Source: FEN-1219 sp039933105 (GTDB lineage: Bacteria; Pseudomonadota; Gammaproteobacteria; Steroidobacterales; Rariloculaceae). Taken from it: 64,000 nucleotides of DNA. Positions 44,728 through 51,982 of the stretch are shown here, piece by piece; positions within the stretch are counted from its first letter, which is position 1, and each line of letters begins with the position of its first letter. The notes under the pieces were generated by a model. The model was not told the origin of the DNA. It ran no database searches and worked only from the letters and a program-made list of their open reading frames with translations. A program made the translations under genes and the position numbers. The DNA lies in the NCBI GenBank assembly GCA_039933105.1, contig JBDTOT010000001.1, positions 62,001 through 126,000 on the forward strand. Direction: 5' to 3'.

Positions 44728-45654
44728 ATGAGCACCCCTGTCATCGCCACGAACGTCGGCCTCGACGCCATGGTGTCGATCACCGCCCACGTCCCCGACG
44801 ACGCCATGAGCGCCGGACTCCTCGGCACCGAGCGCTCGGGTCACGGCGTCCGGATTCGCGAGGATGGATTGATCGTCACGGTGGGCTATGTGGTGCACGA
44901 GGCCGAAAGCCTCTGGATCGGCACGGGCAACACCGTAGTGCCTGGCTTCGTGGTCGGGTACGACTTCGACAGCGGGCTGGCGCTCGTGAAGCCGTCGCTG
45001 CCGTTGGAGGGGCCGCTCATGCCGCTCGGCCGCGCGGAGTCGCTGAACGTCGGCGACAACGTCTCGGTCGTGAGCAGCAATGGCCGGGCGCAAGTCATTG
45101 AGGCGCGCGTAGTGGCGAAACAGGAATTTGCGGGTCGCTGGGAGTACGTCCTGGACCAAGCGGTATTCACGTCGCCGCCGCACGAAAGCTGGTCGGGCGC
45201 GGCACTCGTCGACAGCCACGGCAGGCTCTGCGGATTGGGCTCGCTCGTGATTCAAGGGTTCGAAGTTCGCGGCGCGACGACGACGGTGAATATGTTCGTG
45301 CCCATCGAGCTACTCGCGCCGATCGTTGACGAGATCGTGGAGTACGGCCGCCGCCTGTCCCCACCGCGGCCATGGCTAGGCATGCTCGTGCACGACGACC
45401 AGCAGGACCTGACCGTGGTCGGCGTCTATCGAAATTGCCCAGCGGACAAGGCGGGGCTTCGGCCGGGTGACGTCATCGTCGGCATCGACGACGAGCCGGT
45501 AAACGGTCTCGCGAACATGTTCCGGCTGATGTGGAGCCTTGGCAGCGCGGGCGTCGACGTGCCACTGAACGTGCTGCGCAATGCCGAACGCATGCAACTC
45601 AATGTCCGCTCCGGTGATCGCGCGGGCTTCCAGCGGAAAGGCACGCTGCAGTAG
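44728..45654 (+). CDS. Degenerate S1C (HtrA-like) serine protease with PDZ domain
   Basis: This 308-residue protein has an HtrA-type chymotrypsin fold (~15-205) and one PDZ domain (~212-295; WLGMLV, CPADKAGLRPGDVIVGIDDEPV). In HtrA the catalytic His follows ILTNNHV, the Asp is in SDLAVL and the Ser in GNSGGPL. Here these read IVTVGYVV (Tyr54), DSGLALV (Gly83) and ESWSGAAL (Ser156): only the serine remains. There is no signal peptide or membrane anchor. It is therefore probably a non-proteolytic binding protein in the cytoplasm. A short AAGG lies just before the ATG. A bidirectional terminator follows. Confidence 0.88.
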   Translation: MSTPVIATNVGLDAMVSITAHVPDDAMSAGLLGTERSGHGVRIREDGLIVTVGYVVHEAESLWIGTGNTVVPGFVVGYDFDSGLALVKPSLPLEGPLMPLGRAESLNVGDNVSVVSSNGRAQVIEARVVAKQEFAGRWEYVLDQAVFTSPPHESWSGAALVDSHGRLCGLGSLVIQGFEVRGATTTVNMFVPIELLAPIVDEIVEYGRRLSPPRPWLGMLVHDDQQDLTVVGVYRNCPADKAGLRPGDVIVGIDDEPVNGLANMFRLMWSLGSAGVDVPLNVLRNAERMQLNVRSGDRAGFQRKGTLQ

Positions 45655-45678
45655 CGCCCGGATTCCCGCTCGGAAACG

Positions 45679-45707
45679 AAAACGGCGGCCACTAGGGCCG
45701 CCGTTTT
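45679..45707. terminator. Bidirectional intrinsic terminator
   Basis: A perfect 12-base stem (45679-45690 with 45696-45707) with a 5-base loop is flanked by AAAA and TTTT, so it works for both strands. It sits between the converging HtrA-like gene (ends 45654) and cytochrome c' gene (ends 45723). Confidence 0.9.
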
Positions 45708-45722
45708 GCTTTGACTTAGGGG

Positions 45723-46208
45723 TTATTCCTGGCGTTTGCGATACGGACGGTGGCAACCACCGCAGGCCTTGCCCACGGGATCCACCAGACCCTTCGACGC
45801 TTCGAAGCCGCTCTGATCGGACGCATCGGCGAGTGCTTGCGCCGCCATCTGCAGATCCGCCGCCTTCTGCGTGAAATCCGGGAAGTTCATCCAGATTTCC
45901 GGCGTTGCCGCACTACCCTCTACGATGCTGTTGGGGATGAAACCTTCCGTGATCATGCCGGCCAGCGTTGCCACGTCATGCGCCGTCTTTTTGGCGAATG
46001 CTTCGTCGACCTTGACCTCGCCCTGCGCCATGCCGCGCAGCTTGCCGACCTTCCACGCGATCGCCTTCATGAGGCCATCGCGATAATTGAACGCCGCGTT
46101 TTCCGGCGTGTCTGCTTGCGCCGCCGCCGGGGCTTTTTGACCCCCGCAGGACACGACGAGTAGCGGAACGAGTACGACGGAAAATAGGGTAATGGCAAGC
46201 TTCTTCAT
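45723..46208 (-). CDS. Cytochrome c' / c-556 family lipoprotein
   Basis: This 161-residue protein has a class II cytochrome c four-helix bundle with the heme-binding CGGCH (Cys149, Cys152, His153) close to the C-terminus, as usual for c'. The signal peptide ends in VVSC, so Cys21 is probably lipidated; that anchors it to a membrane, whereas typical c' is soluble. Roles of c' include NO binding and electron transfer. AAAGG lies 8 bases before the ATG. It follows no obvious partner gene; the PaoAB/cytochrome b set lies ~1.6 kb upstream on the same strand. Confidence 0.9.
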   Translation of the reverse strand: MKKLAITLFSVVLVPLLVVSCGGQKAPAAAQADTPENAAFNYRDGLMKAIAWKVGKLRGMAQGEVKVDEAFAKKTAHDVATLAGMITEGFIPNSIVEGSAATPEIWMNFPDFTQKAADLQMAAQALADASDQSGFEASKGLVDPVGKACGGCHRPYRKRQE

Positions 46209-46306
46209 GGCTCAAACCTTTGTGTGATTGGCGCGGAAACGGCAAGCCAGCATAGCCAATCAGCTCCCGGACTCGCAAGGGCAGATCCCGCGCCAGCAGA
46301 AGAACA

Positions 46307-47365
46307 CTAATACGTCAGCGCACCCGCCGCCTGGTCGCAACTCTTTGGATACGCGGCGCGCAGCAGCTGCATCACGTTCGCGGCAGAGGTCGCGGGTCGC
46401 GGGTTCTGCACGAACCGCACTACCCCCAGCGGGTGCGGTTCGCCGCCAACGTCGGCTTCGAGCCGCCATGTGCTGCTCAACACGTCGGGCGCGAATCCGT
46501 AGCGTAAGTCCGCGAGAAATACATGGCGGTCGTCGGCATATGCCGCCGTGAGCCCCCCCGCGAACCATTCGAAAATGCGGCCACCGTAGCTTGCGCGCAG
46601 CTCACCGACCAATGCGCTGTCGTCGCGCGCGCGATGGCTCCATGCAATCGGGCATGGATGCGCCATCGACACGAACCCGACCCAGTCCTCGCCCGCGGTA
46701 CGCGCGACGACGCGCCGGTACGGCAGCTGAAGCAACGTCGGGAACGCATACACGACGGCCAGGTCCGCGCTGCGGCCGGCCAGATCCTTGCGCGCCCACG
46801 CAACCGCGTCGGCGTTCAGCTTGAGACCGTACAAGAGATAGCCGGTGGAGACCACCAACGTCAGCACGCAGGCGAGCACTGCGCGCCGCGCTCGGTCGTG
46901 GCGCACAAGCCACGCCGCGATCGCGAGCCCCACGACGAAGATGCCGGTAAAGATCGGCTCGATGATCGGCAACGCCGGCAGCGCGAACCTTCGATCGGAG
47001 AACGGCGCGAGCAGTTGCGTGCCGTAGTGCGTGCACACGTCGAGCAACGGATGCGACAGCAACGCCGCCGTGAACAGCAGCACCCAAGTCCAGGGGCTCA
47101 CCCGCGAGTGCAGCGAGAATTGCGACACGAGGAAGCCTGACAGCAGGCCGACCACCGGCGGGAACCACAGCGAGTGGGTGGTGCCGCGATGGCGCACGAG
47201 CATGTCGAACGAGTCGTTGGCCGACACCGCGGATACGAGCACGTCGATGTCGGGCAACTCCGCGGCGATCGCCCCCCAGCAGGCGGCCTGCACGAAGCCT
47301 AGCTTGCGACCGGCCACCGCTTGGCCGACGACGGCACCGACCAGAAGATGGGTGACCGGATCCAT
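46307..47365 (-). CDS. Metal-dependent hydrolase-like membrane protein (DUF457/YdjM family)
   Basis: This 352-residue protein has the DUF457 pattern: MDPVTHLLVGAV at the start, AELPDIDVLV, the HRGTTHSL histidine motif and HPLLDVCTHYGTQLLAPFSDRR between membrane segments. About five hydrophobic spans cover residues 1-185. The C-terminal ~165 residues are soluble and look extracytoplasmic. Members are annotated as inner-membrane metal-dependent hydrolases, but the reaction is not established. It follows the unknown gene at 47382 after 16 bases. Confidence 0.87.
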   Translation of the reverse strand: MDPVTHLLVGAVVGQAVAGRKLGFVQAACWGAIAAELPDIDVLVSAVSANDSFDMLVRHRGTTHSLWFPPVVGLLSGFLVSQFSLHSRVSPWTWVLLFTAALLSHPLLDVCTHYGTQLLAPFSDRRFALPALPIIEPIFTGIFVVGLAIAAWLVRHDRARRAVLACVLTLVVSTGYLLYGLKLNADAVAWARKDLAGRSADLAVVYAFPTLLQLPYRRVVARTAGEDWVGFVSMAHPCPIAWSHRARDDSALVGELRASYGGRIFEWFAGGLTAAYADDRHVFLADLRYGFAPDVLSSTWRLEADVGGEPHPLGVVRFVQNPRPATSAANVMQLLRAAYPKSCDQAAGALTY

Positions 47366-47381
47366 GGCCTTGGCACTGCGG

Positions 47382-47789
47382 TCAGGCGCTGCCCTGCGGC
47401 GGTCGCAACGCCTCGTCGACGACGAATAAATCGGTCAAGAGCGCACGTAAATGGATCGAAGCGTTCAAGTTGTCGATTAGCTGCGAGCTGATGTCGGCAC
47501 GCGCGAGTACGAGGCGCAGCGCCCCGAGCGCAATGAGGGCGTCGTTGTCCACCGCAGCGAAGAACGCCTGCCCGGCTTTTGGCAGCTCGCGGTCGAGGGC
47601 CGCGGCCGCGGCGGTCACCGCGGCGCCGAGTCCGTCGAGCGCACCGGCCATGCCATCCAAATACTCGCGCACCTTGCTTCCCGAGCCGCCGCCTTTATCC
47701 GTTTGCCGACCCTGCGCGGCATAGGCCAGCATGAATTCGTAACCGGTCTCGATCGCCTCGATGCGTTGCTTCAAGTCGTCGCTGCTCAT
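47382..47789 (-). CDS. Small helical protein of unknown function, coupled to cytochrome b
   Basis: The 135-residue protein is Ala/Leu-rich and probably all helical, with no signal peptide or membrane span. The start at ATG 47789 overlaps the cytochrome b stop as ATGA, so I prefer it over an ATG five codons earlier. Recurrent segments such as GYEFMLAYAAQGR, DGMAGALDGLGAAV and ALGALRLVLARADISSQLIDNLN may form a helical bundle. Its tight coupling to the PaoAB/cytochrome b genes suggests an accessory or assembly role. I recognise no family. Confidence 0.72.
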   Translation of the reverse strand: MSSDDLKQRIEAIETGYEFMLAYAAQGRQTDKGGGSGSKVREYLDGMAGALDGLGAAVTAAAAALDRELPKAGQAFFAAVDNDALIALGALRLVLARADISSQLIDNLNASIHLRALLTDLFVVDEALRPPQGSA

Positions 47790-48454
47790 CGGTCCACCTG
47801 CCATCGGCGCGGGTCGTGATGCTCGACGAGCTCCTTTCGAGTAATCCAGCCGCGCAGCATCGCGCGCAGAAACAACCAGTTCTCCGGACGCAGCGCGAAG
47901 TAAACGTGCACCATGACCATCGTGATCAAGAGCAGCGCGGCGAGCCCGTGCAGCACGTAGATGACTCCCCAGGTGCTATCGGAAAGCAGATACGGATTGC
48001 GCTTCCACCACGGCGTATCGATACGCGCCAGCATCGAACCGCCGGTGGCGAGGGCCGTAAGCACGACGAGCGCCAACCCGTGATGCATTAGCTTCTGCGC
48101 GAACGAGTACTTGCCGGCCTTCGGCTCGGCGCCCGCGTCACGTCGCAGCATGGCACGCCCGAGCTTCGCGGCATCGCGAACGTCGACCGCTCCGATCCAC
48201 ATCGCCATGAATCGCCGCGGCGCCAATGAGCGAACGATGTGGAACAGAACGGCGGCGATCAGCACCAGGCCGGTTACCCAATGGATGCCCACCCAGGAGA
48301 ATTCGAGCCCAAGAATCGGCAGGAACGCCGTCGCGAGTAGCGTCAGCACGCACGCAGCGCCGATCCAATGAAAGACGCGGTCGATGGCCGCATGCCGAAC
48401 GACTTTGTCAGCAGTCGAAGGTGTGCCGGAGATCGAGGGGCGCGAGTCGGTCAC
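47786..48454 (-). CDS. Cytochrome b (b561 / formate-dehydrogenase gamma type)
   Basis: This 222-residue inner-membrane protein has four spans, with histidines in the right places for two b-type hemes: His21 and His29 (RVFHW), His58 and His72, His124/125 (MHHGLAL), His169 (VLHGLAAL) and His183 (MVHVYFAL). Such proteins pass electrons from a periplasmic dehydrogenase to quinone. It is preceded after 7 bases by a 51-residue membrane protein and, before that, by a Tat-exported FeS/FAD pair. It is probably the quinone-linked subunit for that enzyme. Confidence 0.9.
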   Translation of the reverse strand: MTDSRPSISGTPSTADKVVRHAAIDRVFHWIGAACVLTLLATAFLPILGLEFSWVGIHWVTGLVLIAAVLFHIVRSLAPRRFMAMWIGAVDVRDAAKLGRAMLRRDAGAEPKAGKYSFAQKLMHHGLALVVLTALATGGSMLARIDTPWWKRNPYLLSDSTWGVIYVLHGLAALLLITMVMVHVYFALRPENWLFLRAMLRGWITRKELVEHHDPRRWQVDR

Positions 48455-48461
48455 GACGGTG

Positions 48462-48617
48462 CTATCTGCCGTGTTTGGGTGCCAAAAACAGACGATATAG
48501 CGCGTGAACCACGATGAACGCGCACCCCACGGCGAAGAACACCCAAATCAGATCCCACGACATGCCTTGCAGCACTTCGCGGCCGTACACGTCTCGGCTG
48601 ACTCGGAATATCTCCAC
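48462..48617 (-). CDS. 51-residue single-span membrane protein beside cytochrome b
   Basis: Reading from a GTG at 48617 gives MEIFRVSRDVYGREVLQG, then a hydrophobic segment (about residues 20-44, WDLIWVFFAVGCAFIVVHAL), and a basic end LAPKHGR. The codons and the amphipathic N-terminus look genuine. The gap between the FAD-subunit stop (48659) and cytochrome b start (48454) is otherwise empty, and the stop is 7 bases from the cytochrome b start. TAGG precedes the GTG. It may be a small subunit that stabilises the cytochrome, as CydX does for bd oxidase; this is inference. Confidence 0.7.
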   Translation of the reverse strand: MEIFRVSRDVYGREVLQGMSWDLIWVFFAVGCAFIVVHALYRLFLAPKHGR

Positions 48618-48658
48618 GCGCCTAGCTTAGCGCAGAAGACTCGAAGGCACAGACATCG

Positions 48659-49663
48659 TCACGCGTCGCGGATCGCGCGCATCACCAGGTTCTGCAGCAA
48701 CGGAATCTTGAAGTGGTTGAAGTTCAGCGGCGTCGCACCGCGGACGGCGCTCTGGCCGGCGAGTTTCGCAGTGTCCTCGGTCTTCGGCTGACCTTTCACT
48801 ACCTCTTCTACGACAGTGAGCCGCCGCGGGACACACTGCACCGCGCCGGCCGCGATGCGGATAGCGTCGATCTTTTCGGAGCCCGCCGCACCGCTGACTT
48901 TGATCGCAGCGGCCACGTTCACGAGGGGGAAATCCCATGTGTTGCGGTCGGCGACCTTCTCGAAATAGAACCGCGCACCGGCCCATTCGGCCGGCAGCCG
49001 GATCGCGGTCAGCACCTCGCCCTTCTCGAGCACCGTCATGCGCTGAATGTCGATGTTCGGGCCGATAAAGAAGTCGTCGGCCTTGATCTCTTTCTGGCCT
49101 TTCGGCCCCACGACCACCATCGTCGCATCGAGCGCCACGAGCGCGGGAGCCGTATCCGATGGGCTCACCGCGACACAGCGGGAAGCTCCGAATAGACAGT
49201 GCTCGCGGTTCTGACCTTGTGGCGTGTCGGCGAAACACGTGTTGCCACCGGCCCGATAGCAGTTCACGCCATAACGGTAGTACCAGCAGCGGGCGTCTTG
49301 GGATACGTTGCCGCCGATCGTGCCGGAGTTGCGGATCTGCGGGCTCGCCACGCGGCTCGCCGCATCCGCCAGCAACTTGTACTTGCCCTTGATCACGGGG
49401 TCGCGCTCGACTTCCGTCAGCGTCGTCAGCGCGCCAATCTCGACTCCGCCGTCCTGTGTCTCGCGAATCCCTTTGAGCGCCGCGATGCCGCTCAGGTCGA
49501 CGACGTACCGCGGCCGCTTGATGCGATCCTTGAACCAATCGAAGCTGTCGTTGCCGCCTGCGAGAGCCCAGCCGTCTTTGCCGTACTTCGACAGCAGGTC
49601 TACGGCCCCTTGCACGCTGTCCGGCTGGAAGAGCTCGAAGGCACTCATCATATCTCTGGACAT
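48659..49663 (-). CDS. FAD-binding subunit of a xanthine-oxidase-family enzyme (PaoB-like)
   Basis: This 334-residue protein has the FAD-binding fold of molybdenum hydroxylases: LAGGNDSF, GALTTLTEVERDPVI, SPQIRNSGTIGGNV, and a C-terminal medium-chain domain. Four cysteines, Cys126, Cys135, Cys143 and Cys156, lie in the loop where 4-hydroxybenzoyl-CoA reductase beta and PaoB hold an extra [4Fe-4S] cluster. It has no export signal, so it would leave the cell in complex with the Tat-borne FeS subunit. AAGGAG lies 8 bases before the ATG. The usual third, molybdenum-binding subunit is not encoded after it. Confidence 0.9.
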   Translation of the reverse strand: MSRDMMSAFELFQPDSVQGAVDLLSKYGKDGWALAGGNDSFDWFKDRIKRPRYVVDLSGIAALKGIRETQDGGVEIGALTTLTEVERDPVIKGKYKLLADAASRVASPQIRNSGTIGGNVSQDARCWYYRYGVNCYRAGGNTCFADTPQGQNREHCLFGASRCVAVSPSDTAPALVALDATMVVVGPKGQKEIKADDFFIGPNIDIQRMTVLEKGEVLTAIRLPAEWAGARFYFEKVADRNTWDFPLVNVAAAIKVSGAAGSEKIDAIRIAAGAVQCVPRRLTVVEEVVKGQPKTEDTAKLAGQSAVRGATPLNFNHFKIPLLQNLVMRAIRDA

Positions 49664-49691
49664 GGGCGCAGCTCCTTAAATACGGGTGCCG

Positions 49692-50357
49692 TTAAGCCTG
49701 ACTCACGCGATCGCCGTTGCCAGCGGCCCGCATGACTGCGTTCAGGTAGTGGTCGTAAGCGCCGCAACGGCACAGGTTGCCCGATAGCGCGTGGCGCACT
49801 TCGTCGCGGGTGGGAGTCGGGTTCGCGTCCAGCAGCGCCACGGCCGACATGATCTGGCCCGGGGTGCAGAACCCGCATTGCGGGCCGAGTTCATCGATCA
49901 TGGCCTGCTGCACCTTATGCAGCTCGCCGTTCGGGCCTTCGAGGCCTTCGATGGTCATGATCTTGCGGCCGCGCACGGCATGCGTGAGCGTCGAGCATGA
50001 ATAACTCGCCACTCCATCGATCGTGACGGTGCAGGCGCCGCACTCGCCGCGGTCGCAGCCGAGCTTCGTGCCGGTGAGCCCCAATTTGTAACGCAGCGTC
50101 ATCGCGAGCGTCTCGTTCGGCAACACATCGACTGGGCGCATCTGGCCATTCACGTTCAGCGTGAGCAATCGCTCGACACCGCCCGCGGACTTCTGACTCG
50201 GGGAACAGCCGGCCAGCGTGAACAGGTAGCCCGACGCCGACACCGCGGCACCCGAGGCAATGACACCTTTAATAAACAGCCGTCTCGACGTGGCTTTGGA
50301 GACGAACTGGTCGAATTGCGGCGCCGGAAAGTCGCGACCGTTGTTGTTCTCAGCCAT
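49692..50357 (-). CDS. Tat-exported 2Fe-2S subunit of a xanthine-oxidase-family enzyme (PaoA-like)
   Basis: This 221-residue protein carries two [2Fe-2S] clusters: the ferredoxin-type Cys101, 106, 109 and 121, and the helical-type Cys161, 164, 196 and 198. The N-terminus has a twin-arginine motif (SRRLFIKG, residues 24-31), a hydrophobic stretch and LAGC at 48-51, so it is probably a Tat-exported protein and perhaps lipidated at Cys51. Cytoplasmic relatives lack this leader. GGAGG lies 7 bases before the ATG. It begins the operon FeS - FAD - 51-residue membrane protein - cytochrome b - unknown. Confidence 0.92.
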   Translation of the reverse strand: MAENNNGRDFPAPQFDQFVSKATSRRLFIKGVIASGAAVSASGYLFTLAGCSPSQKSAGGVERLLTLNVNGQMRPVDVLPNETLAMTLRYKLGLTGTKLGCDRGECGACTVTIDGVASYSCSTLTHAVRGRKIMTIEGLEGPNGELHKVQQAMIDELGPQCGFCTPGQIMSAVALLDANPTPTRDEVRHALSGNLCRCGAYDHYLNAVMRAAGNGDRVSQA

Positions 50358-50631
50358 GAGGCCCTCCCCCGGGGAACGCCGAATACATAGGAAATCGCAT
50401 GGACTCTAGGTGAAAAGCCGCGGGCGCTCAATATATACGAGTGACTATAACGGCTATCGGCTCCGGTGGCGGTATGGAGGCGCGCCTCCCCTATCCCACC
50501 GGTGGCGTCCCCGGCCCGTCCCGAGCAGGCGGAACGCCGGACGGAACCGCACCCTCCGGCGCACGCCGAACCGTGATTCGCGCACCCGGTCGCAGGACCC
50601 ACCCATGCCATCATGGTGGCGAGAGGCCGAT

Positions 50632-51099
50632 ATGGACATTCAAACCTGGGAGCTGCTGAGCTACATCGTCACCACGATCGGCTTGCCCGCGGCCATCGTG
50701 GTGTTCCTGTATGAACAGAAGAAAGAGCGCGACAACGAGGAGGAAGAGGTCTATCAGCTCCTCTCCGACAACTACCAGGACTTTCTGAAGATCGCGCTCG
50801 ATCACTCGGACCTGAGCCTGTTCTCCTTCGAGCAGACGCGGGAGCTCACGAACGAGCAGCGGGAGCGCGTGCTGATCATTTTCAACATGCTGATGTCGCT
50901 GTTCGAGCGCGCATACCTTCTGATGTACGAGCCGAAGATGTCGGCGCAGCAGCGTCGCCGCTGGTTATCGTGGGAAGACTACATGCGCGAGTGGTGCCGG
51001 AGCGCTGATTTCCGCGCGCTGCTGCCCGATCTGCTCGACGGCGAAGACCCGGAGTTCGTCAGTTACCTGAGCGCCCTCGCAGCCGCTTCCGCCCGCTAG
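50632..51099 (+). CDS. One-span membrane protein with an acidic cytoplasmic domain, unknown function
   Basis: The 155-residue protein has a single N-terminal membrane span (about residues 4-24, WELLSYIVTTIGLPAAIVVFLYEQ), then a charged linker (KKERDNEEEE) and a helical domain with DNYQDFLKIALDHSDLSLF and FERAYLLMYEP. The start at 50632 has GAGAGG 5 bases upstream, better than the ATG nine codons earlier. I know the overall shape from unnamed proteobacterial proteins but no function. Its stop overlaps the stop of the opposite gene by the four bases CTAG. Confidence 0.8.
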   Translation: MDIQTWELLSYIVTTIGLPAAIVVFLYEQKKERDNEEEEVYQLLSDNYQDFLKIALDHSDLSLFSFEQTRELTNEQRERVLIIFNMLMSLFERAYLLMYEPKMSAQQRRRWLSWEDYMREWCRSADFRALLPDLLDGEDPEFVSYLSALAAASAR

Positions 51100-51977
51100 T
51101 GAGGCGCGGCTTGCTCGCGCGCTCGGCCGGCGCGCAGCTCGCCCGGTAGCGCGAGGTTCCCTTCCTGGCACGCGTACTCGAACATCTGATAGTGCTCGTC
51201 GCGATTCAGCGGCAGCGCCACCGTCCACGGCTGTGTATATACCTTCGGATCGGTCACGGTGACGGAGTAGTTGATCGTGTTCGCATCGATGCGCGTGAAG
51301 CGTTCGACGATGGACAGCTCTTCGCTCTGCGGGATGCCGCGCATGCGGCCGGTCGCCGCGCTCGTGGCGATCGAACCTCTGTCGTTGAAGTTCGTCGTCT
51401 CGACGATCAGCGTGTTGCCTTCGAAATGGCCCCGCGCGTCGCCGTTCCACATACGTACGCCGCTGCCGACGTGCGGCCGGCCGTCGAGCGGAATGATGCG
51501 TGTGTCGTGAATCATTTCGAACGCGATCACAACGTAGCCTGGAATCTGCATGATTTCATAGGCGTTGTTGTAGCCCGCGGGGAACATGCCGGCCGGCACG
51601 CCGCGCGTGATGCAGCGGACCCATGGAGTCTCGTGCCACGGCGCGTCCTGCAGATGCGCGAGATCGTAGTCGCGCTTGTCCTCGGCCCACTTCATCACGG
51701 GCACACGCCCTTCCGGGGGCTCGACGACCATCGACCGCCGCTTCGGGCTCATCGGGCTGTCGTGATCGGTCCAGTGCGACGGCGGATTCACGTTGGACTG
51801 CGCAAGGGAAGTGTCGGCCTCGAAAGGCGTGCTATCGAAGTTGACCCAGATGCCTTGCAGGTCCGGCTGGCCGGCGGGCGTCTGCGTCGGCGTCCAGGCC
51901 TTTTCCGGCGCCGGCTGTTGGGCGCCCGCGCCCCCCAGCGCCAACAATCCGCACAACAACAGAGCGCGTTTGAGCAT
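51096..51977 (-). CDS. Secreted protein of unknown function
   Basis: The 293-residue protein has a clear signal peptide (cleavage after GGAGA, about residue 19). The mature part starts with TPAGQPDLQGIW and contains the repeated W/N/D-rich motifs typical of unnamed periplasmic proteins common in Acidobacteria and Proteobacteria, such as GRPHVGSGVRMWNGDARGHFEGNTLIVETTNF and ERFTRIDANTINYSVTVTDPKVYT. It is probably a beta-sandwich. It begins 5 bases after the tannase-like gene, so the two are co-expressed and may handle the same plant-derived material. No catalytic motif is recognised. Confidence 0.8.
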   Translation of the reverse strand: MLKRALLLCGLLALGGAGAQQPAPEKAWTPTQTPAGQPDLQGIWVNFDSTPFEADTSLAQSNVNPPSHWTDHDSPMSPKRRSMVVEPPEGRVPVMKWAEDKRDYDLAHLQDAPWHETPWVRCITRGVPAGMFPAGYNNAYEIMQIPGYVVIAFEMIHDTRIIPLDGRPHVGSGVRMWNGDARGHFEGNTLIVETTNFNDRGSIATSAATGRMRGIPQSEELSIVERFTRIDANTINYSVTVTDPKVYTQPWTVALPLNRDEHYQMFEYACQEGNLALPGELRAGRAREQAAPH

Positions 51978-51982
51978 GTTCG

